Positions 52,437 to 63,687 of a DNA stretch of 64,000 nucleotides are shown here, piece by piece. How positions within the stretch are numbered: position 1 is the first letter of the stretch; every line of letters starts with the position of its first letter. Under the pieces are notes generated by a model. The model was not told the origin of the DNA. It ran no database searches and saw only the letters and a list, made by a program, of their open reading frames with translations. This stretch comes from Paragorgia papillata (taxonomy: Eukaryota; Cnidaria; Anthozoa; Scleralcyonacea; Coralliidae), in the NCBI GenBank assembly GCA_035771165.1, contig JAWNZC010000023.1:3520001-3584000 (forward strand). Direction: 5' to 3'. Both the position numbers and the translations under genes were made by a program.

Positions 52437-53261
52437 GGGGCCTTTACACGAGCCCTGGTTGATAGCCAACCCGGGTTAGCTCGCCAACCAGGGTCAACCT
52501 GGCTACGAATAAACTCCTGTTAGCGTTTACACGATAGCCGAGTCAACCCGTCTTGCCGGGTGACCCTTTTCAAGACACGGGTCGACCCGGGTTGGAGAGG
52601 TGCGAAGGTGTCAAAATTAGATCAATTTCTTCATGTAAACACGGGTTGACTTGACCCGGGCTCGTGTAAAGTGTCGGCAATATGATAATTTGTGTCCAAT
52701 CTCGTACCCAGGCGCTTACGAACGTGTCTTTGGCGCCAATTTTGTTAGTTGTCAAATCAGACTCCTGTGTAAACATGGCAAGTCCGAGCGCTAGCAAAGA
52801 AAAGAATTCTCAACTTTCATGAATCATGGCAGTGGTCTAGTGACAAGATCGAATATTTCACAGTCTGCCTGAGAAGGACTACAAAACTGAGATGGACTAC
52901 AAAAATGTCGACTTCAATTCAGATGTCGTTGCCTTGTTGTTTTTTTGCTTACGCGAACGAATAGGCGAGAATACAAGGCAACGACAACTGAAACAATCGA
53001 AATTTGCTTACGACGTTTTTTAACATCATTTACTAGCCGTGTTGTTTGCCATGTTGTTTAGTGAATAATAACCAAACACATGTCTTGACACCAGAGCTCT
53101 GCTCGGACAAAAAAACATTCCCAACCCGGGTTGAGAAAAGCTGACCTGGGTTGGGGGAAAAAAGCAGCCAACCCGTGTTCATGTAAACACGAAAAAAGAA
53201 TAACCCGGGATGGCGAGCTAACCCGGGTTGGCTCTCAACCCGGGCTGGTGTAAAGGCCCCC
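52436..53261. mobile_element. Harbinger-type MITE with TTA duplication
   Basis: The ends GGGGGCCTTTACACGAGCCC and GGGCTGGTGTAAAGGCCCCC are flanked by TTA (52433-52435 and 53262-53264). Several internal CAACCCGGGTTG-type palindromes and CATGTAAACACGGGTTGAC motifs occur. The 3-bp duplication and end type fit PIF/Harbinger. No transposase. Confidence 0.88.
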
Positions 53262-53264
53262 TTA

Positions 53265-55037
53265 AATATAAGTAAATACAATAATTACCTGTGCTTAAAT
53301 TATATTTGCTTAAATTATATTTATCAAATTTAATTTATGTACTTAATTATTGTATTTCTTGTAATCCATGTGGAAGTTGTTCTTTTTTAATTAAAATATC
53401 AAGTAAGAGTATATATAAAACGACGCGACACTCACATCGAAATCCTGACTGGAAATTGCACTGCGATTTCTTGTTAATTTCCATGTTTCTATACAACAAT
53501 GAAAATACAAAAATGTTTACAATTTTTTAAATGCATTCTTTAATAACATGTTCCACTATCTATAGAGTGATAAGTAAATACTATAAGTATAAATACTAGT
53601 AATAATAAATGTAAACAACAAGGCGCCATTTCAAGATTCCTGAATTTCAAGCTTGAAAACAAACGACTATAAAGATTCGCATTCGGCTGCTTAATTATAT
53701 TACCATTATATTTACTTACCACCCCACAGGTTGTGTAACGGAACATTATAGCTGTCAAGTTCATTTATGTTTTGTTATATTAGTTTCATGTTGTCAGTTT
53801 AATCAACAATGCCTCTGTTAATATATAATTACATGCTGGGCAGTAATTTTCCTGACCAGACTTCGATTACCGCGCGCTCCTGCGCGCCTAGTGTTTCGAT
53901 CACCTCGCGGTATTGGCAACTATAGAACGTAACTGATAACTCCCTGCAACATCAACATGTTGGAGCCGTTTGTACCATGTTGGGTAATGTTGTGCGATGT
54001 TGATAGGTGTTGGATCAGGTTTGACTCTTTCAAATTTTTTGACGTGAACGAAACGAACAGAACACGTATATTATAATAATGCCTTACAGACTCTTACTGA
54101 TACGGCAAACCGCAGTTCGGCTAAGACGAATTTGATTGAAAGTTTGTTTTAGACGTCGCACTAGCGTCGAATCGAAGAATTTGACCCTGCGTCGTATTCG
54201 ACGAATGCGTCAACTATTCGTCGTTTAAAACGGGGCTTAAGGTTCCGATGTGCATTCATGAATTAATGCTTTATTCAGCCAAATTTGAGTCAATTTCTCC
54301 TCTTTACGGCAGATATTATACACTACACATGTAACGGGTTTGCACTTAAGCAAAGCGGGGGTGTACTGAGTGAAAACAGAGAAGCAGTGGATTTTGTGAT
54401 GAAAACATGAACACAGGGAAATTAAATAAAGAAGGTTTATGTGTTCGAAATAATTTTAGTTTCGACTTTGGTCTGTCGTACAGTTTTATGATTTATTTTA
54501 TTGTGAATGGGATCATATACACACCAACTGGTGCGAATCAATGCCGTGTTTTGATGAATTAAATGTTGTAACTGGGGGCGTGTTTACATCAATAAAAGGC
54601 AATACAGCATGCACAATTAAACCACGGCTCCCTGCACTGCCATGACAACCCACACGAAACACAGTTTCTAACTCAATGGGAGCAAAAAGTAACTCAGTTA
54701 CTCTCTAAAGACATTGAAACCACAAACATTACGATTTCAATGTTCAGACAATTAGTTTGGAATTAGCTGCCAGAAGTCGTGCAATTGTTAATCTATATAT
54801 GCTATTCGCCTAAATACTTCCACTTTTTTAAAAACCTGTCTGATAAAAAACCCACATCTGGGAAAAACTTGACAGGAAATCTGGGTCGGGACCGAGATAA
54901 CCAGCGCTGCTCCCCGAACAGAGCCAACATGCAGTAATATACAAAGTTTGACGACCAACATTGTTAACCGAGTGACTTCTGCAACATGGTACTGCTCTTT
55001 ATATAAGTGCTCTTCTGACCACGGGGTCTGCCGCAGC
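53265..55037. other. No recognisable gene
   Basis: 53940-54010 has ATGTTG-rich sequence (AACATCAACATGTTGGAGCC) likely from a MITE. 54115-54245 has AGACGAA/TTCGTCG inverted motifs. The minus-strand frame reaching into 54788-55246 derives from the AAGATCTT repeats. Confidence 0.45.
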
Positions 55038-55285
55038 ATCCCAGGTGAAAATCTTGTCAAGATCTTACAAGATCTTGTAAGATCTTGTAAGATCTTGTAA
55101 GATTCAACAAGATCTTCTACGAGCTTGTCTAAAATCTTGTAAGATTTTGAGCTATCTTGTAAGATCTTGTAAGATTTTGCAAGAACTTGCAAGAACTTGC
55201 CAAGATCTTGCAAGATCTTACATAAGATCTTATAAGATCTTGCCAAGATCTTGGCAAGATCTTATGTAAGATTTTCACCTGGGAT
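55038..55285. mobile_element. Foldback element built from AAGATCTT repeats
   Basis: The ends ATCCCAGGTGAAAATCTT and AAGATTTTCACCTGGGAT are perfect mirrors. The interior is about 17 degenerate units of the self-complementary kind AAGATCTTGT/ACAAGATCTT. Most of it is palindromic at the 8-14-bp scale. Confidence 0.9.
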
Positions 55286-55783
55286 CCTCTTGGGAATACA
55301 GCTAGTGCCATAATGAATACACTTTCCAGTTTCCTACTACACTACGTACCGTAGGAAAGTATTTATTATATTGCATGCGGTGCCCTGACGAAATTTCAGG
55401 CAGCTTTATTTTCTGTCTGCACGTTCGTTCGTGTTTTTTTTTGAAAAATGATGTGCGCGCAACACCCTGAAACTCGCCTATAGCAATCAGGCGACACTTT
55501 TGACGCGACGTTTTTAACGCCAAACAGAGCACCGAGCAAGAATCGAACCATTGCCAACACCGTAAAAGTTAAAAGCTTCTTCCAGTACAAAAGAACGTGA
55601 ATAAACGCCCGTGCAGTATAGAACATGTTTCGTGACAAAATTTCAAAAACACTGTAGGAGGTCTCTTTTCAATTTGAAAGCATTTGGCAAAACACTCCTC
55701 TCGCCTTTGTTTTGTAATTTTGGTTGATGTGGGGGAGTTAATTATGTTGTTTATTTTGAATAAAATTGCAACTTACGATTTTA
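55286..55783. other. No recognisable gene
   Basis: Overlapping minus-strand frames (55302-55532 and 55396-55638) have no domain. Confidence 0.45.
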
Positions 55784-55872
55784 CTCTGCATGACGAAGGA
55801 CTTCGACTCGAAACGTCAGTATTTTGTTATCTAAAATTTCGGCCGTTCACTGCCTTTAAACTTTTCTATACG
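55784..55872 (+). repeat. GAAACGTC-family half copy
   Basis: GACGAAGGACTTCGACTCGA then AACGTCAGTATTTTGTTATC, and TTCGGCCGTTCACTGCC. Single orientation only. Confidence 0.75.
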
Positions 55873-55976
55873 GCCATGTAACTGTGTTTTAAAAGAATGC
55901 CAACAAACCATTTAGTCGGATTGCCAGACTTCCAGTGAAATTGTCAATATAACTTGAAATCGTCATACCAAGAGTG

Positions 55977-56168
55977 GGTGAGTGGGTGAGTGAGTGAGTG
56001 AGTGAGTGAGTGAGTGAGTGAGTGAGTGAGTGAGTGAGTGAGTGAGTGAGTGAGTGAGTGAGTGAGTGAGTGAGTGAGTGAGTGAGTGAGTGAGTGAGTG
56101 AGTGAGTGAGTGAGTGAGTGAGTGAGTGAGTGAGTGAGTGAGTGAGTGAGTCAATCAGTGAGTGAGTG
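55977..56168. repeat. (GAGT)n microsatellite
   Basis: About 47 GAGT units over 190 bp, nearly perfect except one CAATCAGT interruption near the 3' end. Its minus strand reads THSL repeats, which is not a gene. Confidence 0.98.
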
Positions 56169-56821
56169 ACAATTATTTTATTGCCCCTTAAACAGAGGAG
56201 TGATTGTTTTAAAGGTTTTAAAGTTATTTACATTATTTAAAAAAGATATAATGTTTAGAAATAAATTAATTAAAGAATAGTTCCCTAACGTAAGAAATGT
56301 ACTTTGCTGTTCTCAAAAAGAACTTTTCTTGATCATCTTCGCGTAAATTACTTAAATTACTTAGTCCCCTTTTCTCTCCCAATATTGTAGTGATGCACTC
56401 ATCATCGTCCATTGAATGTAATTCCGCTGCAACCGTAAATGGTAAACTGTGGTATGGGTCGGTTTCATCACTTGTTGAACATTGCGCGATCGATAGACAA
56501 AGCGGGGTGTTAGAATTACCGACAAGGTTTGACGTAGTTAATGATGATAAAAATAATTTATTTTCAAATTAATATACACAAATACCTAATAGAACTTTAC
56601 AACAATCAACATGCGAATAAAATACACACTCTTCAATCTAACAAAACTAACCACAAAGAAGACTCTCAAATTCCAACAAAATACGTCCAAAAACTGACGC
56701 TTTTCTCGCAATTAGTGGCACACCCAGTAAGAAAAGAACCTTTTGAAAATATTGGTTTACGAATGAATTCCCAACCGCAGCGAAGTGATAAATCAGACCT
56801 GGTTTGGCTTAAATGTAGCTT
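56169..56821. other. No recognisable gene
   Basis: AT-rich sequence. The 110-codon frame at 56541-56873 runs into the family F MITE and shows no domain. Confidence 0.5.
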
Positions 56822-57078
56822 CTCAAACTCATTAATAATTCATGAGGAAAATTCAAACGAAATTAATATTTAATCAGTATTTAGAAATCGGAGGAAGATT
56901 ACAGTCAAATTTAGCAAACTTTGAGGTCGATTTTCTCTTAAAATATTGATTCGTTTGAGAAGTTATATCCAACACTTGTCAGTGTTCATCCTTCGATGTC
57001 GGTCAAAATACAGCCAAGCTGGTTGAAAAACTCGGCTTCGCCTTGTTTTCAACCTGCTTGGCTATATTTAGAAATCGA
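56822..57078. mobile_element. Palindromic MITE, family F copy 2 (reverse)
   Basis: Reverse-orientation copy of 48985-49262: CTCATTAATAATTCATGAGG, AATCGGAGGAAGATTACAG, ATATCCAACACTTGTCAGTG and AATACAGCCAAGC with its mirror. Confidence 0.85.
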
Positions 57079-57766
57079 TATATTACTTAATACTGTTGTT
57101 AAATTGTTTGATATATTACTTAATAGGTTACTGTTCATAACAGATTATTGTTTATGGAAAACGTTATCAGTGGTTCTGTGACAGTATAAATACTGTAATA
57201 AATATGCATGGACCATTCGGTAGTTCTGTGAAAATATAAAGACCGGATTGTGGAAACGGTTGGTTATAAGCAGGAACTTTTTAAGCTCCATTTTAATATT
57301 GGTTTATTTGTTCCACCACATTTCTTAAACACTACGAAATTAATATGGGAAAACCATACAAAATTTGATGTTTTAAGGTAAGTAATTGAGTTTTATTTTA
57401 ATAATCAAACTTTAAAATTTTATTCTAATAAATAAATTTTTTTTAAATGCGCCACCGTCTATATAATTGATTGTTAAAGTGTAAATCTATTATAAAAGCA
57501 TGGCCTAGTTCACAACATCTAGAAAGGTCAGAATCTGATCCTTAGACTTAATACTTTATGAAGAAACATTTCGACTCAAGCTAAAATCAAGTTTGTCTTA
57601 TTTGAACAAACTCTTGTAACAATGAAAAATATCAATTTACAGCTCCTCCGTTTCTTACTGAGTTCTTGAGATATTTAGACTTAAGTGATATTCAAATGAG
57701 ATGATCTGTGACGTCAAGTAAGTTGTTTGCACAACATTTTAACATGTTGGAAAATCGTTGATATCT
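57079..57766. other. No recognisable gene
   Basis: AT-rich sequence. TATTCAAATGAGATG then TGACGTCA at 57690-57717 is a degenerate octamer plus CRE-like pair. Confidence 0.5.
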
Positions 57767-58254
57767 TTAAAGTACCAATGCAGCGAAATTTCACCCCAGT
57801 TTTTTATGATTGCATTTGAAAGAACACTTAAAATGACAACGTAACATCTTTCGTAGAATTTCGTTTCCTTGCTTCATTCTTGAGATATTCAGGTTTGTTT
57901 GATATGCAAATGTCATACTTATGACATCACACTGCATAATGACTTTTTGAAATAGCATCAATTTTAGGATAGTCCAAATATTTTACACCCAGCTACACAC
58001 GTTTAGTGACAAGTCATGGCTACGTACATGCAAGTGCAAATTTTTATTAAGTACTTTCGATAAGCACTCTCAAAGAAAATCATTATGCAGTGTGATGTCA
58101 TAAGTTGACATTTGCATATCAAACAAACCTGAATATCTCAAGAATGAAGCAAGGAAACGAAATTCTACGAAAGATGTTACGTTGTCATTTTAAGTGTTCT
58201 TTCAAATGCAATCATAAAAAACTGGGGTGAAATTTCGCTGCATTGGCACTTTAA
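57767..58254. mobile_element. Near-perfect long palindromic MITE with TTAA duplication
   Basis: TTAA at 57767-57770 and 58251-58254. Arms of about 165-175 bp (57771-57945 and 58086-58250) begin AGTACCAATGCAGCGAAATT and differ at only a few positions over their whole length. The spacer of about 140 bp is unique. Each arm contains GATATGCAAATG and a TATGACATCA-type site. Confidence 0.95.
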
Positions 58255-58739
58255 GATTACTGAACGAAATCACTTGAAATTTTGGTGACCACTAAACTTA
58301 GGAACATCGTTCAAATTTACGGTTACTATGGTAACAGATTTCCTCTTTCGTGCCAACCATTTTCGAGTTGAGCTGTTTGGGCATATTTCCACTATAACTT
58401 AGCCAATATGCTTGAAGTTGGTACAAAGCCTACTTTGCCTAAAAACAAAGATTTTTAACAAAGGAACGTAAAGTTTTGGAAACTACTTTGTTGCTATGGC
58501 AACATGACTGGGGGAAATATGACGTCATAGTTAATTTAATTTGAATACCATAAAGGCCTTACTGTCAAATCTGGAAGAAAATTAATATTCTTTATTATTT
58601 TAAGAATTCTTTCAAATATTAAAAAGACGAACCTAATTTTCATATCAATTCATATACACCTCAAATTTCATCATTATTTCCAATATATTACCCTCAAGTT
58701 AATGTAAACATCAGCAACCATTATCCATTCGTATAGATA
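58255..58739. other. 3' flank of the Dmrt gene
   Basis: Contains a TATGACGTCATAG site at about 58520. On the minus strand this is where the Dmrt 3' untranslated region lies. No clear polyadenylation signal is close to the stop. Confidence 0.4.
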
Positions 58740-60853
58740 TTATTCCTCCCCTGTACGAAGTGTGAGTAAAGTTTGTGCAGCATCTATTGACTGCAGAGCA
58801 CCATTTCCAATAAAAGAAACCACTTCAAGAGGCTGCAGGTAGGTCTCGGTAGAAAAACTTGAGAACTGGTTAGTTGGAGTTATATTCTGTGTGTAATCTG
58901 GTTGTGTGCTGTACTGGTAGCATATAGGTTGAGACATCATATGGTTTGCTTGCAAAACATCAGGTTGACCGACAGGTGTGGTGAAAAGAGAAAGGCCTGT
59001 TGTGGACGACGTCACAGGATAGCAAGGTTGTAGTACCATTGAGTTGGCTTGATTCTGTAGCTGTTGTAAAGGACCTGTTGTGTGGCTGTACTGCATGCAG
59101 CTAACTGGAGACCATTGCTCACTGGGTATGCAGCTTGGAGACATTTGATCTTCGAAAGCTTGTTCAATGACACCATCTTGATCACATATTGCCTTCCAAG
59201 CTTCTTCCTGGTAATGCTGGAAGTCACTTATTTCAGAACCATCCAGATAGACTTCTGATAAATATATAAAAATATTCAGGATATGCTTTCAGTTTCAATA
59301 CAAGGTACTTGGGAAATGTAGTCGTACTGTACCAATTAAACCAATCAACTCAGTAGTGGTAAATGATGTTTTATATTGAAGGGGGAAATACTTATATAAT
59401 GATTGGGAGACCTCCCAGCCTCCTCATCAGATCAAAGTACAGGGGGATAGCCCTCTAGTCTCACCACCATTTTTTACCTCGTCTCAACCACAATCATGGC
59501 CAAAAGTGCACATTAGACACCCCCATGGGTTTTTTACCTTTGCTCTGTTCCATCTTCTCATCTTACCATATACCCTTTTTGTTCACTGCTCCCCCTCCCC
59601 CTCCTCCTTTTTATGTTTGAAAAAGATAATAGGCTAGTATTACCCTTCCACTGGGATAACCCTACTTCCATGTAAACAGGCTCCTATGCAGTTGCTGTCC
59701 CTTTCACCAGCCAGCAAACTCTATAAAGTATTGCATGACAACTAGTGTGTTGGAAAATAGAGCAAAATCGCGTGTTTTGGGTTACCTGTGGTGTAACTCA
59801 AGGACAATGAAGGCACTACTAGATCACATCTACCTAAACCAGATGACTAAAAATATTTTCAAAAATAATCAAAATTTGTCTGGTGCCGGGCGGAAATCCA
59901 GTCTCAGTATTGTTTTACATTCAAGGATTCTATTAAATAAGCCGCAATACGATAAAAATCATATTTTTTTACTATCCATGATATCACTAAATGTCGCTAA
60001 AAACCTGATTTTGCCCACGGGTTTTTGAAAGTTTTTTTAATACGTTGTATATTAAAACGCCAATGTGTGACTGTGCGACGGATTAAAAGTGAATTATTTC
60101 ACGTGAAAATCGATTGTCCCAGCAGTTAAAAGCAAAAACAATGACAGTACATAAACTTTCGTGGTAAATAAACACTCGTGAAATGTAGTGTTTTTCTAGC
60201 TAGCACTTTTTTTAATGTCACCAAGGCGCTTCGCAACTTCTTGTTCCTTCTTGTGCAAAATCTTAAATAAATAATAGCAGTTACTTTCTAAGTTTCGCTT
60301 TAGAAAAGCTAAAGGTTTCATTCGTTATATTTTTTCGTTGTTTGGTCGAGGTTTGAAAAAGAATTCGTACCCGACTGTGGCAAAAATGTCGCTGTCAGCA
60401 TATCAGTGTTTCAAAATCACATAAATATTCACTGGAATCACTGCAAGTTCTTACAATTTAAAATTCTTCGATATTCTAAACTAAAAACAACGGTGATTAT
60501 ACGGGTACACGAGATATTTCTAAGTCACCTACAAAACAGCAATAACACCTACCGAGTTTTTTCTCGGGCGAAGCAATACCCATCGCTTCGCGAATGGCAG
60601 CGTTTCTTTCTTCACGTCGCCGCTGTCTGGCGTGGTTTTTCTCCTGCAAACGTTTCAGTTTCACCTGTTTGGCCATGATCTGTCGTTTATTGTTCACCAG
60701 AACACAATGGACACACCTACACTCCTTGAAAGGACACACTTTCTTGTGTCCCTTCAGAAGGGCGATTCTTCCGTGAGCTGTGCACTGAGCACAATGTTGA
60801 GCCGTACGTGTCGGGACCATTTCTACCATTTTCTTCGATTTGCTGTGAGTCAT
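58740..60853 (-). CDS. Dmrt: DM-domain transcription factor, two exons
   Basis: Exon 1 is 60853-60553 and exon 2 is 59254-58740, on the minus strand. The donor GTAGGT and acceptor TTTATCAG join in phase 1 (codon G|AA, Glu) and give 271 residues. Residues about 16-68 form a DM zinc module: RTAQHCAQCTAHGRIALLKG, then HKKVCPFKECRCVHCVL. The spacing is C21-x2-C24-x2-H27-x8-H36-x3-C40-x4-C45-x-C47-x2-C50. The basic recognition helix NNKRQIMAKQVKLKRLQEK follows, then a charged stretch HARQRRREERNAA. The exon 2 part is Gln/Ser/Thr-rich with no domain, as in other Dmrt proteins. DM proteins bind DNA through the minor groove and often act in sexual or tissue-specific development. The subfamily cannot be fixed from the sequence. 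Start: the first ATG in frame; a TATAAAAG lies 30 bases upstream. The intron is 59255-60552. Confidence 0.93.
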
Positions 60854-60876
60854 AGTCAAACAATTAGGTCTTCTGC

Positions 60877-60885
60877 TTTTATAGC
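60877..60885 (-). promoter_or_regulatory. TATA box candidate of the Dmrt gene
   Basis: GCTATAAAAGC on the minus strand lies about 30 bases before the ATG at 60853. That would put the start site almost at the ATG, with a very short leader, or the site is incidental. Confidence 0.35.
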
Positions 60886-62117
60886 CCGAGAAAATTCAAC
60901 TTGTTGAAGCGAAGTTCATCCAACAAAGCGATGTTAAGCCAACAAAAGCGGCACTAGACTGAAACTAGACTTGTTCAGCCGAATCTGCAAGAACTTCCCG
61001 CCACTCTGACCTTGACTCATCGAGTTGCTACATCACCGTGTCACTGAAATGGCTTCCATGGACTTTGGCTTATTTTTCAAAAAAAACAATTCATACCGCT
61101 TGGCACTTGAAATAAAATCACTCCAAACAACCCAACTTCCAAAAGGTAACTGCATGTTGCATTTTCTGCCCAATTTAATCTATGTAGATAAATCCTACGT
61201 TTATAAATCTTAATCGGAAGCAGTTATCAATGACAATGCGCGAAAACGTGTTCAGGCAAAGTGACAAACTCTATTATTTGTCATATTTCGAGATAAAAAC
61301 AAAGGTATGTAAAAATAGAACCGGCCGATACTGTATAACTAAATTATTGGTACTAACTGGTACTACAGTTAATACTTTAAAAAAGATAGGAAAAGAGATG
61401 CATTTTAAAAAATAGGAATTTATCTGGCAGTCCCGTGGGCGCCGTAATTTGACACAAATAGCGCCATATATCTGAGCAGGACAGGGATTCGGTTTGCAAT
61501 GTTGTGCGTCATTTTGGAGAAATAAAATAATTATTGTTTAAATAATCTAAAATGCGACACTTGTTTTCTTTTCTACAATTATATAGAATGTTTCAGAATA
61601 AGAATTGGGTGTATTAATAGAAATCAATACGGGCGTCAGTACGGGCGTGCCGTAGCCTTTCTGAGGGGGAAGCCGCTATTATTAATTATTAAAAGACTTT
61701 AATATAGCAACTGATATGAATTTCACAAACCGGTTTGATCAACCTGGAGTTTTACACGGGGTGAAACCAAAGCTATGGTGACACCCTCAATCCCCCCCCC
61801 CCAGGCCCCCCACAGTAAAACGTTTTATATAACACTAATAGAAATGATAACATCTACTTGTTTTCCGAAAAATTTTAATATTCAATAATTTTTATGTTTA
61901 TAGAGAAATACAGGCAACATGCTTTATTTCGGCTTTGGCACTGGATAGAAATGTACAGAAAGGCAACTGTAGCCTTTAAATTTCACTTGGATCAGACAAA
62001 TTCCTTCCAAAAGGAAATTGTGCCTTTTTGAAAGGAAATTTGATCTCAAGGAAAGAAATTAGAAGGACATTGGGAGTTTATTAACAATAAATTGAAAAAA
62101 TAAACGTTTTCGATAGA
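60886..62117. other. No recognisable gene
   Basis: Upstream region of the Dmrt gene. 61625-61660 has CGGGCGT/ACGGGCG motifs. A run of C at about 61791-61803. 61990-62070 holds GGAAGGAAAT-type repeats like those at the ends of the hAT element at 32857. Open frames of 60 codons have no domain. Confidence 0.45.
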
Positions 62118-62872
62118 TAATCAGTTCAGTAAAAAATCTGAAAATTTTGTATGCTTGGCAGTGGTGACAAGCATACAAAAAATCTGAAAATTTTGTACAC
62201 TCAGCAGTGGTGTCGACTGTACAAAAAATCTGAAAATCTTGTACATTAACAGGAGTGGTACGTGTCAACTGTCGAGTGTACAAAAAATCTGAAAATCTTG
62301 TACACTTGGCAGTGATGTTAGGCATACAAAAAATCTGAAAATTTTGTATGCTCAGCAGTGGTGTCAACTGTCGAGTATACAAAAAATCTGAAAATCTTGT
62401 ACACTTGGCAGTGGTGCTGAGTGAACTAAAAATCTGAAAATTTTGTACACTCAGGAGTGGTACCAAGCATACAAAAATCTGAAAATTTTGTAGTTGCAGC
62501 AGTGGTGTCAAGTGTACAAAAAATCTGAAAATTTTGTAGTTGCAGCAGTGGTGTCAAGTGTACAAAAAATCTGAAAATTTTGTACACTCAGGAGTGGTAC
62601 CATGCATACAAAAATCTGAAAATTTTGTATGCTCGGCAGTACCATGGCCAAGTGTACAAAAAACCTGAAAATTTTGTACACTCGACAGTGGCATCAAGCG
62701 TACCAAAAATCTGAAAATGATATTATACACTCAGCAGTGGTACCAAGCGTACAAAAAATCTGAAAATTTTGTAATTTGTATGCTCAGCAGTGGGGCCAAG
62801 CATACAAAAATATGAAAATTCTGTACACTTGGCATAACTGACGAGTGTAAAAAATCTGAAAAACTGTTTGCC
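62118..62872. repeat. Minisatellite, 40-50-bp unit
   Basis: About 17 units of TACAAAAAATCTGAAAATTT then TGTACACTCAGCAGTGGT, with variable linkers (for example CCAAGCG or GTCAACTGTCGAG). Each unit is itself an imperfect inverted repeat (GTACAAAA...TTTTGTAC). The minus-strand frame reading FQIF/FSDFL repeats is a by-product of the array. Confidence 0.95.
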
Positions 62873-62927
62873 TGATCTTCACGTTACAACCACAGATGGT
62901 CTTTGAAAAAAAAACACTTAAGGCCCT

Positions 62928-63245
62928 GTTACACAGTGCAATTTTTCATGGAACTTGTCTTGCAATGCCATTGCGAGACAAGTTGCATGAACCAATGGTC
63001 AAAATCGTTGAGAGACAAGCTGACAGTAGAATCAGGTTCTACTTTCTGCAATGATTGCAGCAATTTGTTTCAGTGTTGCACTGTGAAACACCCCTTCAGC
63101 AACTTGTCTCGCAATATTTTGTTATGATTTGGCACTCAATCGAGTCTCCCCCCAGTCTACCCACTTTTATCGAAATCCAAATCATTGGAAAATTGCATAA
63201 CGCGTTGCAGCGTGTATTAAACACCCCCTGTCTTGCAACTGCAAT
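62928..63245. mobile_element. MITE related to the GTCACACGAGGC family
   Basis: Starts TTAAGGCCCTGTTACACAGT, with TTGCAAT/ATTGCAA and GAGACAAGTTGC/GCAACTTGTCTCGC inverted motifs throughout, like the element at 45203-45593. The right end is poorly defined. Confidence 0.65.
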
Positions 63246-63312
63246 GAACAAGCTAAACTTAGGCCTTTATAAATTAATAATGAAGGAAGTATTGTATACT
63301 GTATATATAAAG

Positions 63313-63428
63313 TTAACCCATTGCTGCCAGTGAAATAGTCTGGCATTAGACAGAATAAAATAGTCTGGCGTTAGACAAAGTAAAATATTAGAGGAGTCGT
63401 TTTGGCTGCCTCAAGCAGCAATGGGTTT
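63313..63428. mobile_element. Palindromic MITE, family C
   Basis: TTAACCCATTGCTGCCAG...GAGGCAGC-like mirror, ending CAGCAATGGGTTTA. It holds two copies of the core AGTCTGGCRTTAGACA. Confidence 0.82.
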
Positions 63429-63582
63429 ATATAAATCGAGTTTAATAACGATTTTAATACTTTAGCTTGGTATTTCAATGGCTGTCGGCAACGGCTATAT
63501 AAATGGCCGTTTAAACACAACCGTATTAAAACGTTAACACTTAGTAAAGGAAGACTTCTCTATAACATATAATTTTTCATAC

Positions 63583-63687
63583 CTCGGCATATATCCATAA
63601 ATTGTTTCCTTTGCCGAAGTTTGGATTGTTTAATTCGTCGCACATGGCAAGCAAATCTCCTGACATGTCAAGTTTCCAGCGCAGCAT
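63583..63687 (-). CDS. Possible first coding exon of an unidentified gene
   Basis: The minus-strand ATG at 63687 opens 35 codons (MLRWKLDMSGDLLAMCDELN, then NPNFGKGNNLWIYAE) ending in phase 0 at a GTATGA donor. The frame is also open for 16 codons upstream of the ATG. The middle (DLLAMCDELNNP...LWIYAE) is vaguely like the start of a death domain (LCxxLDxPxxxGxDWRxLAE), but that is a guess from a few positions. A reversed CCAAT-type motif (GTGATTGGTTG) lies at about 63910, upstream. No phase-0 exon downstream was found before the Dmrt gene. It could equally be a chance frame. Confidence 0.3.

Noticed and set aside
55963..56154. Open frame of repeated THSL (minus strand)
   Set aside because: Produced by the (GAGT)n microsatellite; no start context or conserved protein.
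62059..62511. 150-codon open frame with repeated FQIF/FSDFL (minus strand)
   Set aside because: By-product of the minisatellite array; unit boundaries and variants do not preserve the frame throughout.
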